From an uncultured Bacteroidota bacterium (lineage in GTDB: Bacteria; Bacteroidota; Bacteroidia; Flavobacteriales; Flavobacteriaceae), in contig CABZKA010000006.1 of assembly GCA_902526165.1 (NCBI GenBank), positions 1 to 64,000 of the forward strand: a stretch of DNA of 64,000 nt, written 5' to 3'. A program made the translations under genes and the position numbers. Positions 9,124-18,325 of the stretch are shown here, piece by piece; position 1 is the first letter of the stretch; each line of letters begins with the position of its first letter. Under the pieces are notes generated by a model. That model was not told the DNA's origin. It did no database searches and saw only the letters and a program-made list of their open reading frames with translations.

Positions 9124-10302
9124 ATGAAATTAGGAATGATTTTAGACGCTCCATTCCCTGACGATGCTCGGGTTTCAAATGAATGTGATGAACTGATTAA
9201 GTCTGGTCATGAAATTTTTTTATTTTGTCTTTCATACAAAAAAAAATTTCAGAAAATTGCGGTTTATAATGGTATAAACATTAGAAGATATTTTTGTTCA
9301 AAAATACTTTATAAAAGCTCTGCTCTTGCTAATGATTTACCATTTTATACAATCAAAATGAAAAAAAAAATAAGACATTTTGTGGTTAATAATAATTTGA
9401 ATTATTTACATATTCATGATATTCAAATTGCTAATGCTGCAGTTCAAATTTGTGATGAATTAGGTTTAAAATTTACATTAGATCTACATGAAAATCGACC
9501 TGAAATAATGAAATACTACAATCACGTCAATAAAATTTTTGGAAAACTTTTTATTAGTCCAAATCGCTGGAAAATTGCAGAAGAAAAATTTGTAACAAAA
9601 GCTCACAAAATAATCACAGTTACAGAATATGCTAAAAACGAACTTGTCAAAAGATGTGGGGTTGATCAAAAAAAGGTAGTTGTATATCCAAATACGGTAA
9701 AACAAAGCTTTTACTCACATAAACATCCGGATGAAGAGCTGAAAAAGACTTATTCAAAAAATTTTGTTTTAATCTACATTGGAAATACTTCTGAAAGAAG
9801 AGGGCTTGAAACCGTGATAGATTCTTTGCCATCTATAAAAAAGAAAATAAAAAATATCAAATTGATTATAATTGGTAAAAGTTCTTACGATAATACATTA
9901 AAGCATAAAATTGAAAAACTAGATCTGCTCAGTTGTGTTGATTTTATTGGCTGGAAAAAAGAAGATGAACTTTATAAGTATTTGATGGTTTCAAAGCTAG
10001 GGTTATCACCACTACACAAGAACAAACACCACGATACAACTTATGCAAATAAACTTTTCCAGTATATTTCATTTGGTCTGCCAGTGATTTGCAGTAACTC
10101 AACTGCACAATCAGAGCTTATAGAAAGTTATAAATGTGGAAAAGTATTTAAAGAGAAAAACAATACAGATTTTGAAAGAGTGGTTGTATCAATTTTCAAT
10201 AATGAAAAAGAATATGAATTGTTGAGGTCAAACTGTTTTAAAGCTATTAAAAAATTAAATAATAGTGTTGTTTCAAAAAAAATGATTTCTAGTTATGGAT
10301 AG
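9124..10302 (+). CDS. Glycosyltransferase family 4-like protein
   Basis: A 392-residue GT-B enzyme. The N-terminal domain opens with MKLGMILDAPFPDDARVSNECDEL, typical of group 1 transferases; the HIHDIQIANAA and LDLHENRPE segments line the acceptor side. The C-terminal domain has the donor-site strand LIYIGNTSERRGLETVID and the YANKLFQYISFGLPVICS segment, with E135-like acidic residues of the EX7E region less clear. Donor and acceptor are unknown. It overlaps the next transferase by 8 nt. Confidence 0.85.
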   Translation: MKLGMILDAPFPDDARVSNECDELIKSGHEIFLFCLSYKKKFQKIAVYNGINIRRYFCSKILYKSSALANDLPFYTIKMKKKIRHFVVNNNLNYLHIHDIQIANAAVQICDELGLKFTLDLHENRPEIMKYYNHVNKIFGKLFISPNRWKIAEEKFVTKAHKIITVTEYAKNELVKRCGVDQKKVVVYPNTVKQSFYSHKHPDEELKKTYSKNFVLIYIGNTSERRGLETVIDSLPSIKKKIKNIKLIIIGKSSYDNTLKHKIEKLDLLSCVDFIGWKKEDELYKYLMVSKLGLSPLHKNKHHDTTYANKLFQYISFGLPVICSNSTAQSELIESYKCGKVFKEKNNTDFERVVVSIFNNEKEYELLRSNCFKAIKKLNNSVVSKKMISSYG

Positions 10303-11566
10303 AAAATCTGTAGGAATTTTAACTTATTATTGGCCTCCATCAGGTGGATCTGGTGTTCAAAGGTGGCTCAGATTTTCTAATCACCTAGCAGAATTGGGTT
10401 GGGAGGTTCATGTTTTTACATTTAAAAATCCTCAGTTTGAGGTAATTGATAATGATAATATTGGATTAGTAAATCCATCAATAAAGGTGAATAAAATCAA
10501 AGGATTTGAGCCATCCAAGTTTTTAAAAAGCCTGTTTACATACAAATCAAAATTTAGAACTTATTCTGATGGAGTTGGTTTCAGGCATGACAATAACTCC
10601 ATCACATCAGCAGTAATTCGCGAGTTATTTTTCTTTCCCGATGCAAGGAAATTTTTAATTGGTCCTGCATACAAGTTTATTAAAAAATATTTTCAAGAAA
10701 ACAGTTTAAATCATCTCATTACAACAGGCCCTCCTCATTCAATGCATAATGTTGGGCTAAGGCTCAAGAGAGATATCAAAATAAAATGGATAACAGATTT
10801 CAGGGATCCCTGGTCCAATTTTTTTCAAAATAAATTACTAAACCAATTGGAATCAACAAAAAAGAAACACCTTAGAGAAGAAGAAAGAATTTTAAAAAAT
10901 GCAGATGCTGTATTAACAACCGCAAAAAGTTTAAATCAAGAGTTCTCTAAAGTTAACAATGAATGTTTTTATATTCCAAATGGATTTGAAAATACTATAT
11001 CTTGTAAACCTCATAAAAAATTTAGAATTCTTTACGCGGGTTCTATGAAGCCAATACAAAATCCTAGAAATCTTTGGTCTGCATTGTCAGACTTAATTGA
11101 AACAAAAGAAGATTTTAAAGAACTTGTTGAAATAGTTTTAATTGGGAATATTGACAACCATATTTTAGTTTCTGATGAATTCAAAAGAATTAAAAAAAGA
11201 AAAGTAATTGATCCTATCTCCAAAAGTGAGCTCGACAAAGAAATTGGAATTTCAGAACTTTTGATTGTTTGTTCGGTAAATATGAAAAGCTCAAATGACA
11301 TAATTCCTGGGAAGTTTTTTCATTATCTATCGTCAAATAAAAATATTCTTGGGATTACTAATAAAGGAAGTGATCTCGAAAATATTATAATCGATACGCA
11401 GTCAGGCAAGTCATTTGACTATAATAATTATCATGATTTAAAAAATTATATTTACGAGAGCTTTAAGAGCTATTTAATAGGAAAATCAAAAAAACGAAAA
11501 ACAGTTTCTAAATATATGTCCAATAATATTGCAGAAAAAATTGAACAAATAATTACAAAATTATAG
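10295..11566 (+). CDS. Glycosyltransferase (group 1, GT-B fold)
   Basis: A 423-residue enzyme starting with the family signature GILTYYWPPSGGSGVQRW. Further landmarks are LITTGPPHSMHNVGL, WITDFRDPWSN in the N-terminal domain, and FRILYAGSMKPIQNPRNLW opening the donor-binding domain. The start overlaps the preceding transferase by 8 nt and one base separates it from the flippase gene, so the three are one transcription unit. With its neighbours it probably builds a short surface oligosaccharide; the linkage made cannot be read from sequence. Confidence 0.85.
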   Translation: MDRKSVGILTYYWPPSGGSGVQRWLRFSNHLAELGWEVHVFTFKNPQFEVIDNDNIGLVNPSIKVNKIKGFEPSKFLKSLFTYKSKFRTYSDGVGFRHDNNSITSAVIRELFFFPDARKFLIGPAYKFIKKYFQENSLNHLITTGPPHSMHNVGLRLKRDIKIKWITDFRDPWSNFFQNKLLNQLESTKKKHLREEERILKNADAVLTTAKSLNQEFSKVNNECFYIPNGFENTISCKPHKKFRILYAGSMKPIQNPRNLWSALSDLIETKEDFKELVEIVLIGNIDNHILVSDEFKRIKKRKVIDPISKSELDKEIGISELLIVCSVNMKSSNDIIPGKFFHYLSSNKNILGITNKGSDLENIIIDTQSGKSFDYNNYHDLKNYIYESFKSYLIGKSKKRKTVSKYMSNNIAEKIEQIITKL

Positions 11567-11567
11567 T

Positions 11568-13034
11568 ATGGGAATTGTTTTAAACCAGTCATATAAAAAT
11601 ATCATTACAATTATTATTGCAATAATAATCGGTGGTTTTAACACCTTGTTCTTTTATCCAGCTTTCCTTCAAGCTGAATACTATGGACTTGTTATTTTTT
11701 TACTAGCTACTTCAAATCTTTTAATGCCGCTAGTTTCATTCGGAAGTCAACATACAATTATAAAATATTTTTCTTCCTACGAAAATAAAGTTGAAAAAGA
11801 TGTTTTCATGTCGTCCGTTATTTTTATTCCATTACTAACTATTATTCCAATTTCAATATTGGTAGTGCAATTTCATGACACAATCGGTCATTTTTTATCA
11901 GTTCAAAATCCAATAATTGATTCTTATGTTTGGGTAATATTTTTAGTAGCTTTTGCAACTTCTTATTTTGAAGTTTTTTATTCTTGGTCTAGGGTTCAGT
12001 TGAAGACTGTGTTTGGGAATTTTTTAAAAGAAATATTTCCAAGGCTGTCAATTCTGATTTTACTGACCTTGGTTTATCTTGGACAAATAACAAAGGAGAA
12101 TTTTATTTGGTGGTTAATTGGCTTTTATTACCTGAGGCTTTTGATTATGATGATTTATTCTTTTTATTTATACCTGCCAAAATTTTATTTTTCTATTCCC
12201 AACAACATAGGTGAAATTTTAACCTATTCACTATTTATTTTCTTGGCAGGATCAGCTGCCAGTATATTAATTGATATTGATAAGTTTATGATTCCTCAAA
12301 AAGAAGTAATATCACAAACAGCATTTTATGCTGTAGCTGTTTTTATTGCGACTGTTGTTGAAATTCCTGGAAGAGCTATGTTTCAAATAGTAAACCCTCT
12401 TGTTGCAAAAGCGCTAAATGAAAATGATTTTAGGGGTCTTGAAACCCTTTATAAAAAAAGCTCGCTTAATCTAATTATAGTATCAGGACTGTTTTTCTTG
12501 CTGATAAATTTAAATGTAAATCCTTTTTACAATTTGATTTTAGATTCCTCATATTCGACTGCTGTTTTGGTTGTTTTAATAATATCTGCAAGCAAATTGA
12601 TTTTAATGAGCTTTGGTTGCGGACCTGCAATTCTTGCCACAGCAAAATTTTATAAAATAACGTTACCCTTTTCTCTATTGATGGCTGTTTCCGTTTATTT
12701 TCTTAATGATAAGCTGATCGATTTATATAGTATTAATGGAGCGGCCTTATCAACATTAATTGTAATATTTGTTTTTACTTTTTTTAAAATCATCTACTTA
12801 AAATATAAGCTAAAAATACAACCATACTCTTTGAGTACACTTAAGGTGTTTGTCCTGATTGCAATTCTTTTTTTTATAACTGATTCAGTTAATTTTAATG
12901 ATAACTATTTGGTTGAAATAATTGTAAAATCTGCATCAGTTTCTGCAGTTTATATTATTTTGATTTATGCAATGGGAATTTCTGATGAAATAAATTCAGT
13001 GATAAAAAAAATCTTATCCAAGTTTAGTTTTTAA
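11568..13034 (+). CDS. Polysaccharide/lipid-linked oligosaccharide flippase (MOP superfamily)
   Basis: A 488-residue integral membrane protein with about 12-14 hydrophobic segments, in the Wzx/RfbX-like branch of the MOP exporters that flip lipid-linked sugars across the inner membrane. Supporting landmarks are the N-terminal GFNTLFFYPAFLQAEYYGLVIFL and the central FLAGSAASILIDIDKFMI, a common pattern in Bacteroidota flippases. It is the last gene of the rightward glycan cluster. Its 3' end overlaps the converging uvrA 3' end by 21 nt. Confidence 0.8.
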   Translation: MGIVLNQSYKNIITIIIAIIIGGFNTLFFYPAFLQAEYYGLVIFLLATSNLLMPLVSFGSQHTIIKYFSSYENKVEKDVFMSSVIFIPLLTIIPISILVVQFHDTIGHFLSVQNPIIDSYVWVIFLVAFATSYFEVFYSWSRVQLKTVFGNFLKEIFPRLSILILLTLVYLGQITKENFIWWLIGFYYLRLLIMMIYSFYLYLPKFYFSIPNNIGEILTYSLFIFLAGSAASILIDIDKFMIPQKEVISQTAFYAVAVFIATVVEIPGRAMFQIVNPLVAKALNENDFRGLETLYKKSSLNLIIVSGLFFLLINLNVNPFYNLILDSSYSTAVLVVLIISASKLILMSFGCGPAILATAKFYKITLPFSLLMAVSVYFLNDKLIDLYSINGAALSTLIVIFVFTFFKIIYLKYKLKIQPYSLSTLKVFVLIAILFFITDSVNFNDNYLVEIIVKSASVSAVYIILIYAMGISDEINSVIKKILSKFSF

Positions 13035-15803
13035 AAATTTAGTAAGAAGAGATTTTTTATTTTTAACCAATTTTTCAGGTGATCCCTCAAAAATTAATTC
13101 TCCTCCTTTTATTCCACCATACGGCCCAAGATCTACAATGTAATCAGAAGACTTTATTAGTTCTATATTGTGTTCTACTACTATGATTGAGTGGCCGTAA
13201 CTAATTAAATGGTTAAACGAATTTAGTAGCTTTTTAATATCATGGAAATGAAGGCCAGTTGTTGGCTCATCAAAAATAAATAGTGTTTTGGCAGCTGATT
13301 GCCCTTTTAATATAAAAGATGCTAACTTAATTCTTTGTGCTTCACCACCACTCAAAGTTGATGAAGATTGTCCTAAGTTGACATAGCCCATACCAACATC
13401 AATTAAAGCTTTTAATTTATTTGCAATTTTATTTTGACCATTTTCATGAAAAAAATTATAACCTTCGTCAATTGTCATTTTTAAAATATCATCAATGTTT
13501 TTATTTTGATATGTTACTTGTAAAACATTTTTTTTAAATCTTTTTCCTTTACATGTTTCACAAATTAAATTGATGTCTGCCATAAACTGCATTTCAACTT
13601 TTATTGTGCCTTCCCCCTTACAATCATCACACCTTCCTCCATCAACATTAAATGAAAAATGTTTTGGCTTAAATGAGAATTGTTTAGATGCTGATTGTTT
13701 AGCAAAAAGGTTGCGAATGTCATCATATGCTTTTATATATGTAACAGGGTTTGATCTAGAAGATTGGCCAATGGGGTTTTGATCAATGAACTCAATAGTG
13801 CTCATATCATCCAAATTTCCACTAATGGATGAGAATTGACCAGGCTTAGTTGTATAAATACCTTTTGATTGTAACAAAGCGGGGTACAATATTTTTTTTA
13901 CTAGTGTTGTTTTTCCACTTCCAGAGATTCCAGTGACACAGACTAAAGAGTTTAAGGGAAAGCTTATGTTAATGTTCTTTAAATTATTTTCCCTGCAACC
14001 CTTAAGTACAATTTTTCTATTGCTAATTCTTCTTTTTGACGGTATGGGAATTTCATTTTGGTTTTGAAGATATTTAGCTGTAATGGTTTTTGACTTTATA
14101 ATATGATTTAAAGATCCTTGAGCAACAACCTCACCCCCTAAAGTTCCAGCCCCAGGGCCTAAATCAATAATTTGGTCAGCTGATCTAATTATGTCTTCGT
14201 CATGTTCAACAATTATGACTGTATTACCTATAGATCTTAAATTCTGTAAAATCGAAATTAGTTTTGTTGTATCCTCAGGATGTAATCCAACACTGGGTTC
14301 GTCCAATACATAAATTGATCCAACTAGTGCACTACCAATTGATGTTGCTATGTTTATTCTTTGAGTTTCGCCACCTGAAAGAGTATTTGATTTCCTGTTT
14401 AGGGTTAAATATGGAAGTCCCACTTTACATAAAAACGACAATCTGTTTTTTATTTCTACAATGATTCTATTAGACTTTTTTAAATCTGTTTCTGATAGTT
14501 CAATTTTATTAAAAAAATCTAAAACCTCGTCAATTGGAAGTTCTACTAATTCAGAGATGGATAATCCATTTATTTTAACATAATTTGCCTCCTTTCTAAG
14601 CCGTGTCCCTCCACATACAGTACATAGAGTTCTTCCTCTGTACCTTGAAAGCATAACTCTGTTTTGAATTTTATACATTTTTTTTTCAAGTTTAGTAAAG
14701 AAGTAATTGATTCCTTTAAAATATTCATTACCCTCCCAAATTAGTTTTTTTTCATTTTTACTTAATTTAAAATATGGGCGATGAATAGGGAAATTAAATT
14801 TTTGAGAGTTTTTTACAAGTAAATCTTTGTACTTACTTAGCTTCTGTCCTCTCCAAGGCGCTATACAATTTTCATAAACAGAAAGGCCAGTGTTTGGTAT
14901 TACAAGTTCCGGGTCAATTCCCATTATATCACCATATCCATTACAATTACTACATGCTCCAAATGGGTTGTTAAAACTAAATAAATGTTCTGTTGGTTTA
15001 ATGAACTTTATACCATCTTGCTCAAATTTTTTAGAAAACAATCTATAGCAACCATCTCTCAAAGTTTTTATATAAACCTCATGATTTCCTTGATAAAAAG
15101 CGTTTTCAATTGAGTCAGTGATCCTGTCTAAATAATCTTTATCATTTTTGTAAATAGATCTGTCAATAACCAAATAGAGTTTTTCTTTATTTGTAGAATT
15201 GAAATCCTCTATTTGATAAATGACTCCCTCTGATTCTATTCGAGCATAGCCTTCATCTAGAAATAGATTTAGGTATTTTTTTAGTTCAATATTTTCTGGG
15301 CAGTTAAGTTTGACCATAACTAAAAACTTATCTCCTTCGCTGAAACTACCTATATAATCAATAACCGTATCAAGGCTATCAATAATTACTTCTTTGTTTG
15401 TTACTGGACTATATGTTTTTCCAATTCTAGAGTAAAGCAATTTCAGATAATCATAAATTTCTGAGCTCGTTCCAACGGTTGACCTTGGATTTGAATTATT
15501 TACTTTTTGTTCAATTGCAATTGCGGGAGACAAGCCATTTATTTTTTTTACTTTAGGTTTTTTAATTTTACCTAAGAACTGTCTTGCGTATGAAGATAAA
15601 CTTTCAATGAACCTTCTCTGACCTTCAGCAAATATTGTATCAAATGCTAGACTTGACTTGCCGGAACCTGAAAGACCTGTAATAACTATTAATTTTTTTT
15701 TTGGAATTTTTAAATTTATATTTTTTAGGTTATGCATCTGCGCACCCTCTATAATTATTTCCTCTTTTATTTTTTTCGTGTCTACAGACATTTTATTTGA
15801 CAA
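13014..15803 (-). CDS. uvrA: Excinuclease ABC subunit A
   Basis: A 929-residue UvrA, the damage-sensing ATPase of nucleotide excision repair. Both ABC modules are complete: Walker A GLSGSGKS (43-50) and GISGSGKT, with signatures LSGGETQRINIA and LSGGEAQRIKLA. The C-terminal zinc module is intact (CDDC, 19 residues, CETC). The N-terminal zinc module keeps only one CxxC (CSNC); the other pair appears replaced, as I recall for other Bacteroidota UvrA proteins. The start overlaps the EnvC-like gene by 11 nt; Met5 is an alternative start. Confidence 0.96.
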   Translation of the reverse strand: MSNKMSVDTKKIKEEIIIEGAQMHNLKNINLKIPKKKLIVITGLSGSGKSSLAFDTIFAEGQRRFIESLSSYARQFLGKIKKPKVKKINGLSPAIAIEQKVNNSNPRSTVGTSSEIYDYLKLLYSRIGKTYSPVTNKEVIIDSLDTVIDYIGSFSEGDKFLVMVKLNCPENIELKKYLNLFLDEGYARIESEGVIYQIEDFNSTNKEKLYLVIDRSIYKNDKDYLDRITDSIENAFYQGNHEVYIKTLRDGCYRLFSKKFEQDGIKFIKPTEHLFSFNNPFGACSNCNGYGDIMGIDPELVIPNTGLSVYENCIAPWRGQKLSKYKDLLVKNSQKFNFPIHRPYFKLSKNEKKLIWEGNEYFKGINYFFTKLEKKMYKIQNRVMLSRYRGRTLCTVCGGTRLRKEANYVKINGLSISELVELPIDEVLDFFNKIELSETDLKKSNRIIVEIKNRLSFLCKVGLPYLTLNRKSNTLSGGETQRINIATSIGSALVGSIYVLDEPSVGLHPEDTTKLISILQNLRSIGNTVIIVEHDEDIIRSADQIIDLGPGAGTLGGEVVAQGSLNHIIKSKTITAKYLQNQNEIPIPSKRRISNRKIVLKGCRENNLKNINISFPLNSLVCVTGISGSGKTTLVKKILYPALLQSKGIYTTKPGQFSSISGNLDDMSTIEFIDQNPIGQSSRSNPVTYIKAYDDIRNLFAKQSASKQFSFKPKHFSFNVDGGRCDDCKGEGTIKVEMQFMADINLICETCKGKRFKKNVLQVTYQNKNIDDILKMTIDEGYNFFHENGQNKIANKLKALIDVGMGYVNLGQSSSTLSGGEAQRIKLASFILKGQSAAKTLFIFDEPTTGLHFHDIKKLLNSFNHLISYGHSIIVVEHNIELIKSSDYIVDLGPYGGIKGGELIFEGSPEKLVKNKKSLLTKFLKTKLG

Positions 15804-16995
15804 TCCACATGTATGGATCTATAGCTTTGGTGTTATTAAAAATACTAAACTGCAACGTTGATTTAGAGCCGTCTTTTGGATTAAATACTTTTCCTATTTT
15901 CTGCAAAGCAGAAACCTTTTCTCCTTTTTCAACATAAACTTTATCAATGTTTTTGTAAGCTGTAATATAACTTCCATGCTGAACGAGTACGGTAATATTA
16001 CTGCCTTTAAATTTTAAAATTGAAAGAATAGTACCGTTAAATACCGTTCTAATTTCAGCATCTTTTGTGGTAGCAATAACTAGACCATTACTTTGAATCT
16101 TGGTTGTTCTGACTACAGGGTGGGGCTGTAAACCGAACTTTTGTATTACCGCACCTCTCTCAACAGGCCAAGGTAAATTTCCCTTATTTGCACTGAACTT
16201 TTCGGAAAGTGCCCTTGCTTCTGGTGTTAGTTTGAATAGGTTATTGTCAGACTCATCATTAGACTTTCTTATTGCCTCTTTAATTAGACGATCAATTTCT
16301 TTATCAAGGTTTATTGAAATCTTTTGTTTTTCATTGATTTGTTTTTTGTATGCCTTTTCCTTTCTTCTTAATCCAGATATCAATCTTTCTTTTGATTTTT
16401 CTTCAGTTTCTAAATTGATTTGATTTTCTTGATTTTGTTTAAGCAAATTGTTTTTGTCAGATTTCAAGGAATTTAATGTTACAATTTTTTTATCTAACAG
16501 CTTTATTGAATTTGAGATTTTATTAGCTACTCTTTTTCTGTCCTTTGAAAATTGATTTATATACCTAGAACGTTTTAAGGCCTGTAAAAAATCATCAGAG
16601 GAAAGTAAAAACATCAGCCTAGATTCTTTAAGTTTACTTTTGTATGAGTTTTTAATCATTAGTGAATACTGTTCTCTAACTTGTTTTATTTCGCCTTCAA
16701 GAAAATCAATTGAATCATTTTTTTTATCAATTTCATTTGTTAAAATATTGATTTGCTGATTGGTCAACTTGATCAGCTCCTGATTTTTATATATTCTAAT
16801 TGAAATGTTTTCCAGATCATTATATGCAATTTTAGTTGTCTTTGAGTTATCAAATAATAATGCATTAATATTTTCAATTTCCTTTTTAATTAAAATCCTT
16901 TGGCTCTCAAGCTGTTTAATTTTTGTGGTTTGGGAAAAGGCCCAGCTACTGAAAAAGAATATAAAAATTAAGGAATATGTCTTGATGTTTACCAA
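15793..16995 (-). CDS. EnvC-like murein hydrolase activator (degenerate LytM/M23 domain)
   Basis: About 400 residues: signal peptide, a long coiled-coil (roughly residues 20-250, many K/E/Q/N heptads), then a LytM domain. The zinc ligands of active M23 peptidases are absent: the HxxxD position reads SNGLVIA and the HxH position reads LQFSIF, so it is likely an activator of amidases rather than a hydrolase. I prefer the TTG at 16995, which gives MVNIKTYSLIFIFFFSSWAFSQ, a good signal peptide. The only upstream ATG (17076) puts the signal after 27 unlikely residues and overlaps dut by 53 nt. Confidence 0.8.
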   Translation of the reverse strand: MVNIKTYSLIFIFFFSSWAFSQTTKIKQLESQRILIKKEIENINALLFDNSKTTKIAYNDLENISIRIYKNQELIKLTNQQINILTNEIDKKNDSIDFLEGEIKQVREQYSLMIKNSYKSKLKESRLMFLLSSDDFLQALKRSRYINQFSKDRKRVANKISNSIKLLDKKIVTLNSLKSDKNNLLKQNQENQINLETEEKSKERLISGLRRKEKAYKKQINEKQKISINLDKEIDRLIKEAIRKSNDESDNNLFKLTPEARALSEKFSANKGNLPWPVERGAVIQKFGLQPHPVVRTTKIQSNGLVIATTKDAEIRTVFNGTILSILKFKGSNITVLVQHGSYITAYKNIDKVYVEKGEKVSALQKIGKVFNPKDGSKSTLQFSIFNNTKAIDPYMWIVK

Positions 16996-17023
16996 TTTTA
17001 AAAAATTCGAATCTATCAATATA

Positions 17024-17458
17024 TCAATTAGTCCCGGTACTACCAAACCCGCTTGAGGATCTTTCTGTTTCATCAAGGTTTGATGAATTTTGCCAATTAA
17101 CTTTAATTATTTTTGCAAAAACAAGCTGAGCAATTCTATCTGAAGGCTTTATTTCAAATGGAGTTTTAGAAGAATTAATCAAAATAACACCTATCTCCCC
17201 TCTGTAATCGGTATCAATTGTCCCTGGTGAATTTAAAACTGATATGCCTTTTTTTAATGCGAGTCCGCTTCTAGAACGAACTTGTGCTTCATATCCTTCA
17301 GGGATTTCTAGATATATGCCTGTGGGTACTAATTTTCTTTCGCCAGGTAATAAAATAATGGGAGATAATAAAAATGCCCTAAGATCCATTCCTGAAGATC
17401 CACTAGTTTGATAAAAGGGGTTTTGATTATTGGACTTATTAATTATCTTAACTTTCAT
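17024..17458 (-). CDS. dut: dUTP diphosphatase
   Basis: A 144-residue trimeric-type dUTPase, which hydrolyses dUTP to dUMP and pyrophosphate. All five motifs are present: SGMDLRA (22-28), RSRSGLALKKG (61-71), SPGTIDTDYRGEIGV (77-91), DRIAQLVF (107-114) and the C-terminal lid RSSSGFGSTG (133-142). Its ATG shares one base with the atpG stop (TAATG), so it is translationally coupled to the ATP synthase operon. An EnvC-like gene follows closely. Confidence 0.97.
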   Translation of the reverse strand: MKVKIINKSNNQNPFYQTSGSSGMDLRAFLLSPIILLPGERKLVPTGIYLEIPEGYEAQVRSRSGLALKKGISVLNSPGTIDTDYRGEIGVILINSSKTPFEIKPSDRIAQLVFAKIIKVNWQNSSNLDETERSSSGFGSTGTN

Positions 17459-18318
17459 TAACCGTTTAGTGCTTCAGCTCCAGAAACGATTTCAAGAATT
17501 TCATTTGTAATTGCAGCTTGTCTTGCTTTATTATATGTCAGAACCAATTCGCTTTTAAGTTCACTTGCATTGTCTGTAGCTTTATGCATAGCTGTCATTC
17601 TAGCTCCATGTTCACCCGCAAATGAATCTCTTATTGCTTTGAATAGTTGTATTTTTAATGACTTGGGCACCAAGTCAGAAACAATTTGTTCCATTGAGGG
17701 TTCAAAGATATAATCAGATAAAACTTCTGAATCTTCCGGTGCAGAAATGGGTAAAAATTGTTCTGAAATGGTAGTTTGATTAGCAGCGTTTTTGAATGTA
17801 TTGTAGATAAGCTCCACATGATCATATTCACCATTTGTAAATAATTCAATTATATTGTCAACTATCGTTGCTGTATCATCATAATTAATATTTTCAAAAA
17901 TACTACTATGATTTGAAATTACATTTTCTGTTTTAGAAATTATATCATTTGCTTTTTTACCAATAATCAGGAAACTGAAATTTGCTTTTGAAAAACTTGA
18001 TTGATTTTTTAGGGAAATAGCTTTTTTAACAACATTAGAGTTAAATGCACCACAAAGCCCTTTGTTAGAACATATTGGGATTAAAAGAACATTTTTAATA
18101 TCTCTACTTTCAGATAATTGAGACACACTGGATGATAAAATTATGTCATAAAAGCTAGACATCAACTCTCCTAATTTTTCAGAGTAAGGCCTCATTGCAG
18201 TAACCGCATCTTGTGCTTTTTTAAGCTTAGCCGCTGAAACCATTTTCATCGCACTAGTTATCTTCATTGTTGAAGTTACTGACGTAATTCGGTTTCTTAT
18301 CTCTTTTAAATTTGGCAT
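17458..18318 (-). CDS. atpG: F1Fo ATP synthase gamma subunit
   Basis: A 286-residue central-stalk subunit. The N-terminal helix (LKEIRNRITSVTSTMKITSAMKMVSA) and the C-terminal helix (ARQAAITNEILEIVSGAEAL) that form the rotating coiled coil are both intact. It lies 7 nt after atpA, the normal order for this operon. Unlike many bacteria, atpD and atpC do not follow; dut is next, which fits the split ATP synthase loci of Bacteroidota. Confidence 0.97.
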   Translation of the reverse strand: MPNLKEIRNRITSVTSTMKITSAMKMVSAAKLKKAQDAVTAMRPYSEKLGELMSSFYDIILSSSVSQLSESRDIKNVLLIPICSNKGLCGAFNSNVVKKAISLKNQSSFSKANFSFLIIGKKANDIISKTENVISNHSSIFENINYDDTATIVDNIIELFTNGEYDHVELIYNTFKNAANQTTISEQFLPISAPEDSEVLSDYIFEPSMEQIVSDLVPKSLKIQLFKAIRDSFAGEHGARMTAMHKATDNASELKSELVLTYNKARQAAITNEILEIVSGAEALNG

Positions 18319-18325
18319 ATACTAA

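Noticed and set aside
14900-15100. Damaged UvrA zinc module
   Set aside because: Loss of one CxxC of the N-terminal module is, as far as I recall, common to Bacteroidota UvrA; other motifs are intact.
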